Assembly (NCBI RefSeq): GCF_905475395.1
Contig: NC_058338.1
Span: 71,311,435-71,375,434 of the forward strand
DNA from: Chrysoperla carnea
Taxonomy: Eukaryota > Arthropoda > Insecta > Neuroptera > Chrysopidae
DNA length: 64,000 bases
Direction of reading: 5' to 3'
The stretch's first letter is position 1. Every line of letters starts with the position of its first letter. Shown here in pieces: positions 1 through 11,285 of the stretch. Made by a program: the position numbers and the translations under genes. The notes beneath the pieces are model-generated. The model did no database searches, was not told the DNA's origin, and saw nothing but the letters and a program-made list of their open reading frames with translations.

Positions 1-477
1 ATGGCCCTTGCCAAAATATTTTAAATAAAAAAAAAAACAATTAATTTCCTAAGTCTACTTCATTTAAATAAAGTGGTCATTTGCTTATGTTTGGTTACTT
101 TCTGGTCAGGAATCAATACACGTCTGTTTTTGTATACAATTTCAGGTGGTATTTCTTAAATCGATAGCCAAATTTTTTAAAGGTTTTATTTACTTAGCCA
201 CTTCAAATCAGACAAATGAAACCAAAACATAAAATATTCTTCTAAATCAGGCAAAATCAATTAAAAATAATAAAATTTTTATAAATAAAAATCAACTTTA
301 AAACAAAAAACAATTTTATAAATTGTTATCAGTCAATGGTCATACCTACATTGAGGCAACAAAACAATAAACATTACAAATAATAACTCTAGAGTATAAT
401 CATCAGTCTTTTAATTATCAAATCAGTCATCAGTCATTTGTAATAAACTGTTAATTATCCCATAAAAAATTAAAAAA

Positions 478-657
478 ATGTCGTTTCATAATTGGGCTTG
501 GTTTGACTGCAAGGAAGATAATGCTAGATCATCTTCCGATTCTGAATCTTACTTAAACTTACTCTTTAGTAACGAACTTTTTCTGACACGACACGATTTG
601 AGCTTAGTATTAGTAGGTTTTAACTCTACTCCAATGCTATCAAAATTTGGGAAGTAG
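478..657 (+). other. Small ORF, 59 codons, unknown
   Basis: ATG at 478 to TAG at 655-657. The predicted peptide is enriched in aromatic and acidic residues near its start (NWAWFDCKED) and then a Ser/Asp/Glu patch (SSSDSES). Base composition is slightly richer in GC than the flanks, which is the only reason to record it. I recognise no family. It could be chance or a fragment of an old mobile element. Confidence 0.15.
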
Positions 658-721
658 AAATACGGTAACAAACGCCAAAAATTACTAAATAATATTAAAT
701 TTTTTTAAATCATTTTTTTAT

Positions 722-793
722 TGATATATATCATAAAAATTCACGTAATATATATCGGATATATATCATGATATATATCCATTGATATATATC
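722..793. repeat. Simple repeat built on GATATATATC
   Basis: Five close copies of the near-palindromic unit GATATATATC/GTAATATATATC in about 70 bp, separated by short spacers. Each unit is self-complementary, so the whole can form small hairpins. Simple-sequence origin is the default reading. Confidence 0.7.
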
Positions 794-1404
794 CTCGAAC
801 CCTGAGTTTCAGTGTTGTATTTTGAATTTGATTAACTCTAGCAACATTCCCGAAGAGAAATAAGCTACTAAGAAGTTAATTTCTGTCAATAACATCGTAT
901 TATAACGTTTAAAAAAGAGCAAATGAAGCATTTTTGATGACCTAATAGAGTTTGCACTGGAACAATTACTAAAAAAGTGGCAGTTAAAAACGAATTTCCT
1001 CTTAAAAAATAAATAAGATTTATCTAATATAAATATTTGATTTAATATGAATATTCAAATATTTTTATTAACTTATAACAAAACTCGTCCACCCCCGTGT
1101 ATATATTAGACACTAAATCTCGAAAAAAATGTAAATCAGTGTCAATTAGCCCAGCTGAAATTGTGTAATGCATCAGTGTGATAAAAAACGGGTCTGTGAA
1201 TAGGGAACATCGGTGGTTTTTCTTCGCATTTCTTAACAAAATATGAAAATACTATTCGTACACCGTAGAAGAGATGACAAAAAATGAAATTAAAATTAAA
1301 ATCGGTCGAGAAATACGGATAATTTAAGCATTTTAAACTACTAATTAGACAAAGAGGTCGGACATAAAATTTGTCGTCATGTACTATAATTATCTTAAGA
1401 ATTC

Positions 1405-1665
1405 CATGCTCATTTACGAACTTGATCTCACTTTTTACGTCCTAAGCACGCTATAAAAATTTCAGCTTGACATCTTTTTTCGTTTTTGAGTAATCGTAAT
1501 GACAGATGGACAGGCGACAGACAGACAACCGGAAATGGGTTAATTAGGTGATTTTATGAACACCTATACCCAAATTTTTTGCTTAGCATCAATATTTTTA
1601 AGCGTTGCAAACTTGGGACTAAACTTAGTATACCTCACATATCACATGTATGCATGGGATAACAA
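1405..1665 (+). repeat. Rep-A dispersed repeat, copy 1 (3' half)
   Basis: This is the 3' half of the Rep-A family, starting at the segment CTCATTTACGAACTTG and ending near GCATGGGATAA. It contains the family landmarks GACAGACAACCGGAAATGG, TTAATTAGGTGATTTTATGA and AAGCGTTGCAAACTTGGGAC. The ATG at 1556 opens a 44-codon reading frame (to TAG at 1690) that begins MNTYTQIFCLASIFLSVAN, the peptide also predicted from copies 5 and 7. Confidence 0.85.
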
Positions 1666-2342
1666 GGGACTTTCTTATTTACAAAACTAGTTAAAAATTT
1701 TAACCTGTTTGGTGTATCATAAGAAAATAGAGCGCAATAATATACGTGAAACAACAACTTGTTGTATAAAATTTATTTTAAAGTAAATTGTTTGCTAAAC
1801 AAAAGGTTCACTTAGTAAGACGCAATTATTGTATCTGATGTTAAGGAATTGTTTTAAGCTGTGTTTAATGACTATGATCCCAGGAAATCACTTAAATATA
1901 GACAAAAATTAATATTTGTAATTTTTAATCTACACTTATAAAATATTTTGTCTTTATGTCTTGTATGTTCGAAATAACAATTGAATCGAATTTAAATTCA
2001 TAATATTAAATTTTTGATAAAATACCGAGAATTATTAATAAAATTTCATATCAAAAAATGTATTAATAAACATTTTTTTTTTTTCAAACAAAAAAGTTAT
2101 ATGATGAAATTAAAAAGCGTAATCATTATTATTTATACGTATAAAAAATCTGATGTTTTAATTTCACAATAAATTATTCAACAAATTAAAAAGAGACCTT
2201 GAACTAATCATTTAATTATCTAAGTGTTACAAAAATTGAAAGTCACCATTCCATATTCCAAAATCATTGCCAAATTTACTTTTTAAATGTTTTGGAAGAT
2301 AAAACTGTAATTAAAAACGAATTAAAAAAAAATAAATGTTAC

Positions 2343-2877
2343 CTTTCATTTGAGCTTCCCATTCTCGAACAGATTCCATTTCCACAGTATTTAAGTCACT
2401 TAAATCATCGTACTCATCTTTACCACTAACTTGAAATGTTGCTAACCCTCTGGATGCATCTCTTCCACCGAAGGACGCATAAGGACCACCTGTAAATTAA
2501 GGGTAATTTTATTAACCCTAAACAAATATAAGTATTAAATTAAAAACCTTACCAGGTCCATAAAATCGTTTGCCTTTGGTAACATCGTAAACATTACCAT
2601 TTACTGCAAGTAAAACTCGACCATCAGGTTGCGTACCATCGTATTTTTTAAGTTCTTCTATTGTAAAATCTTTTCTAATTTTTGGTAAAGTAGGTTCCGG
2701 AGGTGGAACGGCAGGCACATATTGGTGACTTTTAATAATTTTATACACCAAAATTGATATAATTGCCACTAAAATAAGATTTAATGGACTACTCACTATT
2801 TCTAAAATAAGACTTTTGAATAAATTTTCTGATTGTAATGATTCTAACGGCGGTGCACTACTTTCCTGTTCGGCCAT
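2343..2877 (-). CDS. PGRMC: PGRMC / membrane steroid-binding protein (partial, exons 1-2)
   Basis: Membrane-anchored heme-binding protein of the MAPR family (cytochrome b5-like fold) that supports sterol metabolism and cytochrome P450s at the endoplasmic reticulum. Exon 1 is 2553-2877 (ATG at 2877, 108 codons plus 1 nt) and exon 2 is 2343-2489, with a 63-bp GT-AG intron; phases agree. Residues 1-27 are polar, about 30-48 form the single membrane segment, a Pro-rich linker follows, and the heme domain starts near residue 68 ([12 protein letters not shown]). The family signature FYGPGGPY spans the exon junction; Tyr-106 aligns with the heme-ligating tyrosine known for human PGRMC1. Exon 2 carries [11 protein letters not shown] and [10 protein letters not shown] and ends in WEAQMK followed by a GTAACA donor. 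The C-terminal exon (VGKLL...NYSDEE region) was not found in 1-2342, so the model is partial at its 3' end. Insect orthologues are called MSBP. Confidence 0.95.
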
Positions 2878-4774
2878 CTTTGTGTAATGACAATTTTTAC
2901 GTCGTCATGCCGCTACGTTTGTTTATACAGTTTTATTCATTTTTTGCTGTTAATTATTCAAATCGTGCTAATCGTAATCGTATGCAAAGTACAACATGCA
3001 TGATAAAAAAATTTATTAACGCTTTAATTAAACATTTTATGTACTTTATTTAAATTTTTGCTTAGGTCATGCCATTTTGTAAATTTTCTCAAATTATCTT
3101 TTCCATCTAAATTTGTCTAATCACATAAATATTTATTTATTTGGAAACATATTTTATTTCAAAAACAAATATCTTGTAAATTCTTATAAATAAATATGGG
3201 AACGTTTCATACATTTTTATTAATCTAGTAGTTTTGAATTTACCGCATATTTAGTACAAATTTTATCAACAGATGTCATTACAATAATATTAAATTCAAA
3301 TTTATAATGGACGCTACATTTTTAAATCATCAAAGGTCAATTCAGTATTTTGGAGTCGCAATAAACTCCGCACAAAAAAAAAACTAGGAGAAATTCCGAA
3401 AGAGATTTAAACGTCGTATTTTTACAAAGAATTTATTGGTAGGCACAAAATAAATTTATAAGCTTTGAAAATAATTTTTATCGAAAAGGTCTTATATTCC
3501 CACCATGCATGAATTTTATTTCCAGCGTTTTCATGGATGGATGGATACTATGGTTTGTATATATAGCTTGCATTGAAAATTTAATACTACTTTCTAACAA
3601 ATTATAATAATTATTGTTAATTTACATTTTTATTTTTCAATAATTTTAATTTTACATTTACTATATCATTTACGTGTAAAAAATTGAAAATTAGTCATAT
3701 TTTAAATGAAAGATGACAGCGCTGCGATCGATTCAGCTGTACCCTCTTCAATTATGCACTAACGAATATTATACCATGTATATGAAATATACATAGTATA
3801 TTAAGTTTAGTCCCAAGTTTGTAACGCTTAAAAAATTTTGGTTTAGGTGTTCATAGAATCATCTAATTAGTCCATTTCCGCATGTCTGTCTGTCGTCTGT
3901 CATTACGATTACTCAAAAACGAAAAGAGAAATCAAGCTGAAATTTTTATAGTGTGCTTAAGAGCTTAAGACGTAGAAAGTGAGGTCGATTTCGTAAATGA
4001 GCAACATAGGTCAATTGGGTCTTGGGTCCGTAGGACCCATCTTGTAAACCGTTAGAGATAGAACAAATGTTTAAATGTAAAAAATGTTCCTTATAAAAAA
4101 ATAAACAACTTTTTTTTTGAAGCATTTTCTTGTAAACATCACTGTTTACCCATGAGGGCGCTAACTAGGTGAAAAATTTGTAGTATGTATTAATATGGGA
4201 ATATCAGTTATGTGTGTGTGGCTATTTAAGAGTGGAAATCTTTCTTTATTTACGTGACGTCAAAAAACAAACGATTGCAGTCAATTGTTTCTTTTCACTT
4301 GTTTTATTATATTTTTTTGTAAATTCCAAAATTTTTATTAATAATTAACGTAAAAGCTTGAAGCACAGATTATAATTTATTACATAAATAAAAACTATAA
4401 TCTAAGTTTACAATCAAAAAGACGTCATGACGTTACATCGCATATTTTCTGTAGAACATTTACAAACGCTTACACGCTGCATAAGTTTCTCAAGAAAAAT
4501 TGCACAAATAAAATTTCAGCATTGAAATTTGTGGAAATAATTTGCACAAAATTTGAATCAAAAAAATGTTTTTTTTTTTTTCGATATTAAATTTTTAACT
4601 ACTTTATTGAAATATTTATACTGTGAGAGGGAAAGGAAGGAAGCAGTATCTAGGAAAGGGAAGCAGTTACTGTTTTGATATATAGAAGAAAACAGTAACC
4701 AGAATGTTAATAAATTATATTTCATAGCTTTGAAAATATTTCAATTTTATTTTTATTTATTGTACAAATCTAAA
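2878..4774. other. Intergenic region between PGRMC and eIF2B epsilon
   Basis: PGRMC starts at 2877 and eIF2B epsilon ends at 4775, both on the minus strand, so the 5' flank of PGRMC and the 3' flank of eIF2B epsilon share this 1.9 kb. It contains a near full-length Rep-A copy (3769-4303). The remaining parts are A/T-rich with homopolymer runs; no exon, TATA-type promoter or polyadenylation site can be placed with confidence. Confidence 0.6.
3769..4303 (-). repeat. Rep-A dispersed repeat, copy 2 (near full length)
   Basis: Minus-strand copy running from the 5' end (complement of AAGTGAAAAGAAACAATTG, near 4302-4284) to the 3' end CATGGTATAATA (near 3777-3769). The middle landmarks GTAAACAGTGATGTTTACA and GGGTCCTACGGACCCAAGAC are present. 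The peptide frame is damaged: an internal deletion removes the segment between ACCAAAATTTT and AAGCGTTAC. Confidence 0.85.
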
Positions 4775-7700
4775 CTATTCACTTTCTTCCTCCGAATCCG
4801 ATTCTTCATCAGCCTCTTCCAACCAATTGATAAACGGTTGCATTTGAGAATATAACCTTGAATTTTTATCCAATTTTTGATACCAACTAATGATTGATTC
4901 TTCTAATAGAATTTCTTGATTATAAAACCAATGAACAATTTTTGCTACGCATTTTATTAATTCTGAACATGTATTTGCAGTATCCTGAAAATATTTACAA
5001 TATTAGTTACAAGTGAATGAATGCACTATTTAATAGAAATTATTTTGGTTTAAGATGGTTCATGTTTTTGGTGGTTCATTGTAAGTTATAGTGGCCAAAA
5101 ATATTAAAACCAGACACAATATTGTACATTACTGTCGGTGTACAATAATGTTTACTCAATATTTTTGATCAAAACTCAACACTAGTTTTTTTGAGTCGTA
5201 ACCGGCGTTCGGTATTATTACTTTCCGAAAAATTAGACAAATGATTTCTAAGATATTGTCTTAAGTCGTCCCTCCTATGCCATTTTAGGAGATATCTCAA
5301 AAACTTCTCATCCATTTCTCAAAAGAACTCGATTGCATGTATTTTCTAAATAAAAAATGCCTTAGATAATGAGTTTTATCGAAATTGGCAACAAAAATTT
5401 TTCTTAATTTTCCCTTTAAAGAAAAAAAAAAAACAATTTTTTTGTTTCAGAATTTGATAAAATTTGAAACACAGAAATTTTTGACGCAAATAAATAGAAA
5501 AAACGGATTTATTTGACAATTGAGCGAATAATTTCATTAAGACCTTATCCTTAGAATTGTTGAGAACTCATCCTGAGATCTTAAAGAGATTTCATAGAGT
5601 AATATCTTCTCAATTAAACGCAAAATGAATTTTGAATTTGTTGGGTCAAAATTACCCTATACTTCGATTTTTATCAAATTCTATAATACAATTTTTTTTC
5701 GTTTTTTCACAAAGGTAACCCTTACAAAATTGAAAAAAAAATTTATCTCCAATTTCAATAAAAACCATAAATACATCTTAAAAATATAAACCAAATTGTG
5801 AAGCTTTAAACAAACTGAAATTTAAAAAGTGTTGTCTCTTTCGATAATCTGGCTAAAAATTATACCTTCAATCAATGAGAATCTTTAAAATATTTTACAT
5901 TTCGATTGCGATCCAAAGCTTGAAAAACATTGATAATTTATTGAAAATTTTTTTACACTTACCTCAATAGCTTGTAAACAATCCATCATAGAACTTTTGT
6001 TCTTAACATAATTTTTCAATATTGGAGAGAAGTACGTTAACAAAGAAGACAATTGTTGAACAAAAGGTTTATTATCGTTCTGTTGAAATGGAAGACTTAA
6101 TATTGCTTTTAATACATTGTAGTTTACCTATTTAATTAAATAATATTTATTAATATAACAAAATAATCTAATTAATTTATAATAAAGATGTCCAATCTTC
6201 AGCATATTATCGTATATTGTATAAGTGTGGTCATTTGCTTATTCTCCACAAACATAAGTTGCTTCTGTGTTTTTTTCTATTCTAGTGAGCCTTAAATTTT
6301 GGTTTGAAGGAAACCCAATATTTCGTCTCTTTCGTCTAGTGTGGCTCATAAGCCGTAGTTATTAACTCTTTTGATTTAGTTTACCTACCTCTTTTAATGT
6401 AACATTATAGGCGTATCTTGAAGAATTTATTTCTAAAATTAAATTATCACAAGCTAATTTGTCTTCGTAACCTCTTGCTAAACTATCGATTACTTCTGTT
6501 AAGAATACTACAAAGAAATATGGAAAATATTAGAAAAATATTTTTAAAAAACTTTGAAGCTCGATTCACATTATAGTGCCGAAAAAAATGCATGATATAT
6601 TTTTGTCTGTCTTAAATAATACAAGAGACGGGATAAGGTCTATTTTAATATTTATCACACCAATACAAATTAAGTTTTTCCGAAATTTGACTTATGGGTT
6701 CAGAATGTGATAATACCTTATAGTCTAAGAGACGGTATAAGGTCGATCTTCACCCATCTGATAACCAGATGAGTCATATTTGTATGAAGTTTTATTGATT
6801 GAAAAGTATTAATGGCTATTTTTAATTAATTTTACTCAAGTTTTTCATAACGTTTTTTTTCAGACCTATACCAATATTTTCGTAATTAAATTATCTTTTT
6901 TCTAATATTAATCTCGATTGGTTAACAGATCAATGTAGTTACCTATATTGACTTACATGTTCATATGGTATGAAATTGGTATCAGAAGAATTTAACAACG
7001 AAAATAATGGTAAAGGCATGCCTGCAAAAAATCAGTTCATGGAAAAAATTGATTTCTACACAAATTTCTAACAGAAGTAGAAACTGTATTCTTGGGAATT
7101 CTTCTGTATTCTTTCAAAGTTGCTATGATTATAGTCCTGTTACAACCTATTTTATTTAAATTACCAAGGAATAGGGAAATGCAATACGAGGTTTGCTGGC
7201 CAGGGTCCAAGGATCTCTTGAGCTTGGAGGTCCAGGCGCACGGCACCATCTAGCCCTCGATAGCTACGCCACTGATTACAGCATGATATGGGAATCGAGC
7301 CTAAAAATTACTAACAATTTGTATCATCAGGTGGTAATGATATTTCCGATTTACTATCATAAGAAACATCGTCGTCCTCTTCATCGGATGATTCATCAGA
7401 ATATATATCTGATTGAATTCGCAATTTCGATATCATTCTTAATATATCTCCAGCTTCCGAATCAGAATCTTGTCGTTCTGAATAGCATCGTACTCTGTAT
7501 GCTTGAACATTTATAATATCTTCTTCATTAGCTATGAAATCAAAAATAAATGATCAATGATAAATATTTGTTACATTTTAATTCTTTTTTGCATTTTTCT
7601 TAAGTTTTATACTTTTTTGACTTTATTCCAAAAATTACCATTTTCAGGTTTTTTTGATTGTATTAAGGCAGCTTCTAATACTTGCCCACTTTCAATATGC

Positions 7701-10700
7701 ACCTTCGATCCTAATATACAACTCCCAGATAGTGTTGCATTTTTCCCAATATTACAATTTGGTCCAATGACACAAAACGAAATTTTTGAATTATCATTAA
7801 TTGTTGTACCATCCATAACATAAGAATCACTAATTAGTACGTTTTTTCCGATTTTACAATTTTTTCCTATAACACAACGAATTATAGTGGATGATTCAGC
7901 AATTGTACTTCCTTCAGCGATCACCACATCTTCTACTAAATTACTGCCTCTAAAATGATTTTGTAAAATTAAATATTGCAGCATATTGGATTTCACAAGG
8001 AGTATTATTGGCGGTAAAAGTGGTGAATATTTTTCAAATTTTTAGATATCACTTAAACAGAACACGATTTAATCTCGCGACGTTTGCACGTCTATTCACT
8101 GCTAAGGATAAGATCTTGTTGTTAAGATTTTTTCGTCCCATTTCATTTAGACATTTTATCGAATTTATTTGATATTTTTTTCGAAAATTAATGAAAATTT
8201 AGAAAAATATCCACGACTTTCTCTGCTAATACTATTGATTCAACAAGTTCTTACTTCGCTAAGGTTACAGTTTTGTTACGATAAATATTATTTCTCAAAT
8301 ACATATAAGCTTGTTCTTCTTTATTTATTCCCATATCTGGTACAAATGGATAAGCCCATCGATGAATTATGTCGTGGCTATAAATTTGTAAGTTTTTATA
8401 AACAGATCGGCATTAGATATTTATTTAAAAGAACTATGAAAACTTACCTAACTGCCTGATACATATGCCAATTGGTAACACAAGCGGCGTATTCAGTTGT
8501 TAAATGCCAGTAAATTGAACTTGTTAATAATTCATCGTTAAGTAAGCCTTTAATTAAATCATCTCTTGTTTGAAAATCAAAGTTATCAGAAAATAATGGT
8601 AAAACTGCCGATGAACATATTGCAATATGAGTATCTTGGAGATTATGCCTTAATTCAACGGTGGGATAGTTTAAAAGGTCTTCCTAAAAAGTAACACAAC
8701 ATTACATGTTGGGCATGGATTTTCGTTTTGCTTTAAATGTTATACAGAGTGGGCTCGTTTTATAATTAAGCAAACAAAAAATTACTTAAACAAAATTTGC
8801 AGAGTTTGATGGAGGATATCATGTTCTGGCATCAGATAAGCCCTAGTTCTCCAGCTTGCTTTGATTGTCAATTTAGAACCTTAAGGTAAGAGATAGAATA
8901 ACACTTGAAATTTGAAAGTTGATCCTCAAAAAAAAAGCATTTTTTCGAAAATCGTTATCTTTCAGAAAAATATACCATTATTGCATTTAATCGAAAGAAA
9001 ACACGGTAGCCACAGAAAAATGCTTTAACCAAAACTTGTCAAAGGCAATAAAGGGCATTCACCTGTGCCCATGACTTTAACCTTAAATTCTTGTTCCAAG
9101 GTCATTGATCTTGAAAATTTACCCAGGATTAAAAGTTATTAACACAGAAGAATAACCTTTATTGTCCTTGATAACTTTTGTCTAAAATTTTTTACTAAAG
9201 CGTATTTTCTTTTGATTAAGGTAGTACTATCGGTAATAGGCTTTGCATTCAGAATTTAATTAAACTTGGCATAGTTGTCCATTATTATATCATAATTAAC
9301 CAGTTAAATTTTTAGGGGCCTCCAGAGAACTGAAAATCTGAACGTTCAGTTTTGTGAAATAAAATAAAATCTGCGATTTCCCATTAGGATCAATGTTAAA
9401 ATATCTTTTTTTCAGTTCTCTGAAGGCCCCTGAAAATTTAACTGGTTAATTATGATATAATAATGGACAACTATGCCAAGTTTCATTAAATTCAGAATGC
9501 AAAGTCTATTACCGATAGTACTACCTTAAATGCAATAATGATATATTTTTAAGTCGCATTTCCTTCAAGGTAACGATTTTCGAAAAAATGTTAGTTTTTT
9601 ATGAAGATCAACTTTCTAATTTAAAGTGTTATTCTATCTCTAAACTTTTAGGATTTAAATTGACTATTAAAGCAATCTGAAGAACTAAGTTCAAACTGAT
9701 GTCAGAACATGATGCCCTCAATAAAACTCTGCAATTTTAGTAAATTTTTGTTTGGTTAATTACAAAACGAGCTATTAGCCATAATTGATTAAAATGGTCC
9801 ACCCTATATCTTGTGTTGGAATGTTTTTGGCCAGTTTTGCTCTAAACAAAACAAATCTACAAGGGTTTTCGGAAATTTAAAATTTAAATATAATGCAACG
9901 ATTATTTATTAAATATTTCAGGAAATTAAAAATAGATACTTACTAATGAAATATCAATTTTGGTTGCAAGTGGTTGTGTTGCTAATTTTTGTAGAAATAA
10001 TACTTTTTGAGAGGCTTTGTCCGATGCTAAGACAATTTCATCTTGTGGACAACGACTGGCTTGACCTGGCGCAGCTTCTTTGTAAATTAATGTCATTGAA
10101 CATCCTTTATCTTTCTTACAATTTTTTCTTTAAAACAAACAGAATTATATAAATATTTCAATTATATCGGAAACAATTAGTTTACAACATTCTCCAGAAA
10201 GGATCAAAACCTTTTAAATCGTTCAGTGCAGAAACGACAGGTTACCGTCATATTTTGTCCATAATAATAATAATAATAAATAAATTTCGATTTTTGCCCC
10301 AATTTCCTAGATCAGTTTTTGTATTGACTGCAGTCCGCCACCAAATTAGCAAAGAGTAACATTCATAATAAGAGTAACCACGATTAGCTAATTCTTACTG
10401 ATGATGACTACTTGGTAGTCGAAATACGTATTTATAAAATACAAAAACTGATCTAAGAAATTGGGATCTAAGAAAAATCGAAATTTATTTCGAAATATCT
10501 TAGAGTTTTCATTTATTATCCTCGATAATATTTATATGAGATATTTAATATTTGCTTCTACAACAATGTCACATCCGTTACTATTCATTTTCTACTATAA
10601 TGTCGCTTTAGCACCAACTGATTAATTTATAAACAAAAATTGTTTTCTGGCCGATTGATTCTTGGGAATCGAGATTATTTACTTACTTGTGAATATTTAG

Positions 10701-11285
10701 GATTGGTAAAAATTTAATATTTGAAACATTATTAGCTGTTAAAAGAATGAAATCCCCTCTTAAGAGACCCTTAGCATCTAGATCTCTCATGCCATCACCC
10801 AATGATCTACAACTTTCTGACACTATTATATGCACACTCATGGTTATACTCCAATTCACAACATTATCGATTTGTTCTCTGAAAAATTAATTTATTTTGA
10901 GAATATCAAATAGTTGAAGACACTCCCTATAAAATAATACAAAATATTGGACTAATTGTAAGCACATAAAGTTACCTTATATACTTTTTAATCTGATCAA
11001 CATGTGAACTACAAAATAAAAATACTTCTTGAACACCACCAAGAGCAAGGCATTCTAACGTATAATCAATTATTGGTGAATTAACGATAGGTAATAAAGC
11101 CTGTGAATAAAATTCAAAGTGAGTAATATTAAATAAATTTTTAAAATGTGTGAATTTGTTTATACCACTGGTAGATCATCCGAAAGAGGTGCAAAAGTAT
11201 TGCTAAAATTATCGGCTATAACAACAGCTTGTATTAAATCATCTTTCTTAATCATTTCGTTCATATTTTCTGATTTTTTTGACAT
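4775..11285 (-). CDS. eIF2B5: Translation initiation factor eIF2B subunit epsilon (complete, 11 exons)
   Basis: Catalytic subunit of the guanine-nucleotide exchange factor that recycles eIF2-GDP during translation initiation in the cytosol. Exons: 11166-11285, 10976-11100, 10687-10878, 9944-10127, 8448-8683, 8255-8377, 7639-7949, 7316-7531, 6389-6507, 5963-6127, 4775-4984. All junctions are GT-AG and in phase; the sum is 2001 nt, 666 aa plus stop, slightly shorter than human (about 720). Domains: nucleotidyltransferase-like domain in exons 1-6 ([22 protein letters not shown]), with the catalytic NF motif as [10 protein letters not shown] (Asn-241, Phe-242); left-handed beta-helix of hexapeptide repeats at about 310-430 (exons 6-7, [21 protein letters not shown]); an acidic Ser/Asp/Glu linker at about 470-490 (exon 8); and the C-terminal W2/HEAT domain in exons 9-11 ([16 protein letters not shown]), ending in an acidic-aromatic tail [17 protein letters not shown]. 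The start is the first ATG before the conserved domain. Introns are 65-1260 bp; intron 4 carries a foldback element. Confidence 0.97.
7188..7290. repeat. GC-rich mobile-element fragment in eIF2B epsilon intron 8
   Basis: A block of about 100 bp with markedly higher GC than its surroundings, beside exon 8. On the minus strand it reads GTGGCGTAGCTATCGAGGG followed by CTAGATGGTGCC, the type of sequence seen at the ends of many insect DNA elements. No coding capacity. The family is not identified. Confidence 0.4.
8741..9809. mobile_element. Foldback/MITE element in eIF2B epsilon intron 4
   Basis: A long imperfect inverted repeat fills most of the 1260-bp intron. The left arm (8741 to about 9320) is mirrored by the right arm (about 9410-9809). 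Paired landmarks include CTCGTTTTATAATTAAGC with the complement of GGTTAATTACAAAACGAG, GGTAGTACTATCGGTAATAG (9221) with CTATTACCGATAGTACTACC (9507), and GGGGCCTCCAGAGAACTGA (9314) with TCAGTTCTCTGAAGGCCCC (9413). Outer ends resemble TATA.AG.GTGG. It has no transposase ORF, so it is a non-autonomous element. Transcribed from the gene it would form a hairpin several hundred bp long. Confidence 0.85.

Larger units (their letters stand above)
1..2342. other. Non-coding flank / PGRMC last intron, repeat-bearing
   Basis: No exon recognised. This stretch should be the last intron of the PGRMC gene, or lead to it. It holds an ATATATC-rich simple repeat (722-793), a 59-codon ORF of unknown nature (478-657) and a truncated Rep-A copy (1405-1665). 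The rest is A/T-rich sequence in which I see no structure. Confidence 0.6.

Noticed and set aside
481-660. Last exon of PGRMC on the minus strand, because of an acidic SESEDD-like frame.
   Set aside because: No in-phase acceptor fits and the expected VGKLL...NYSDEE text is absent; an upstream stop closes the frame.
7607-7996. A separate 129-aa gene of hexapeptide repeats starting MKSNML.
   Set aside because: The first part is intron: a good acceptor ending at 7950 joins in phase to the exon at 8255-8377, and the 3' part runs past a donor at 7638. It is exon 7 of eIF2B epsilon.
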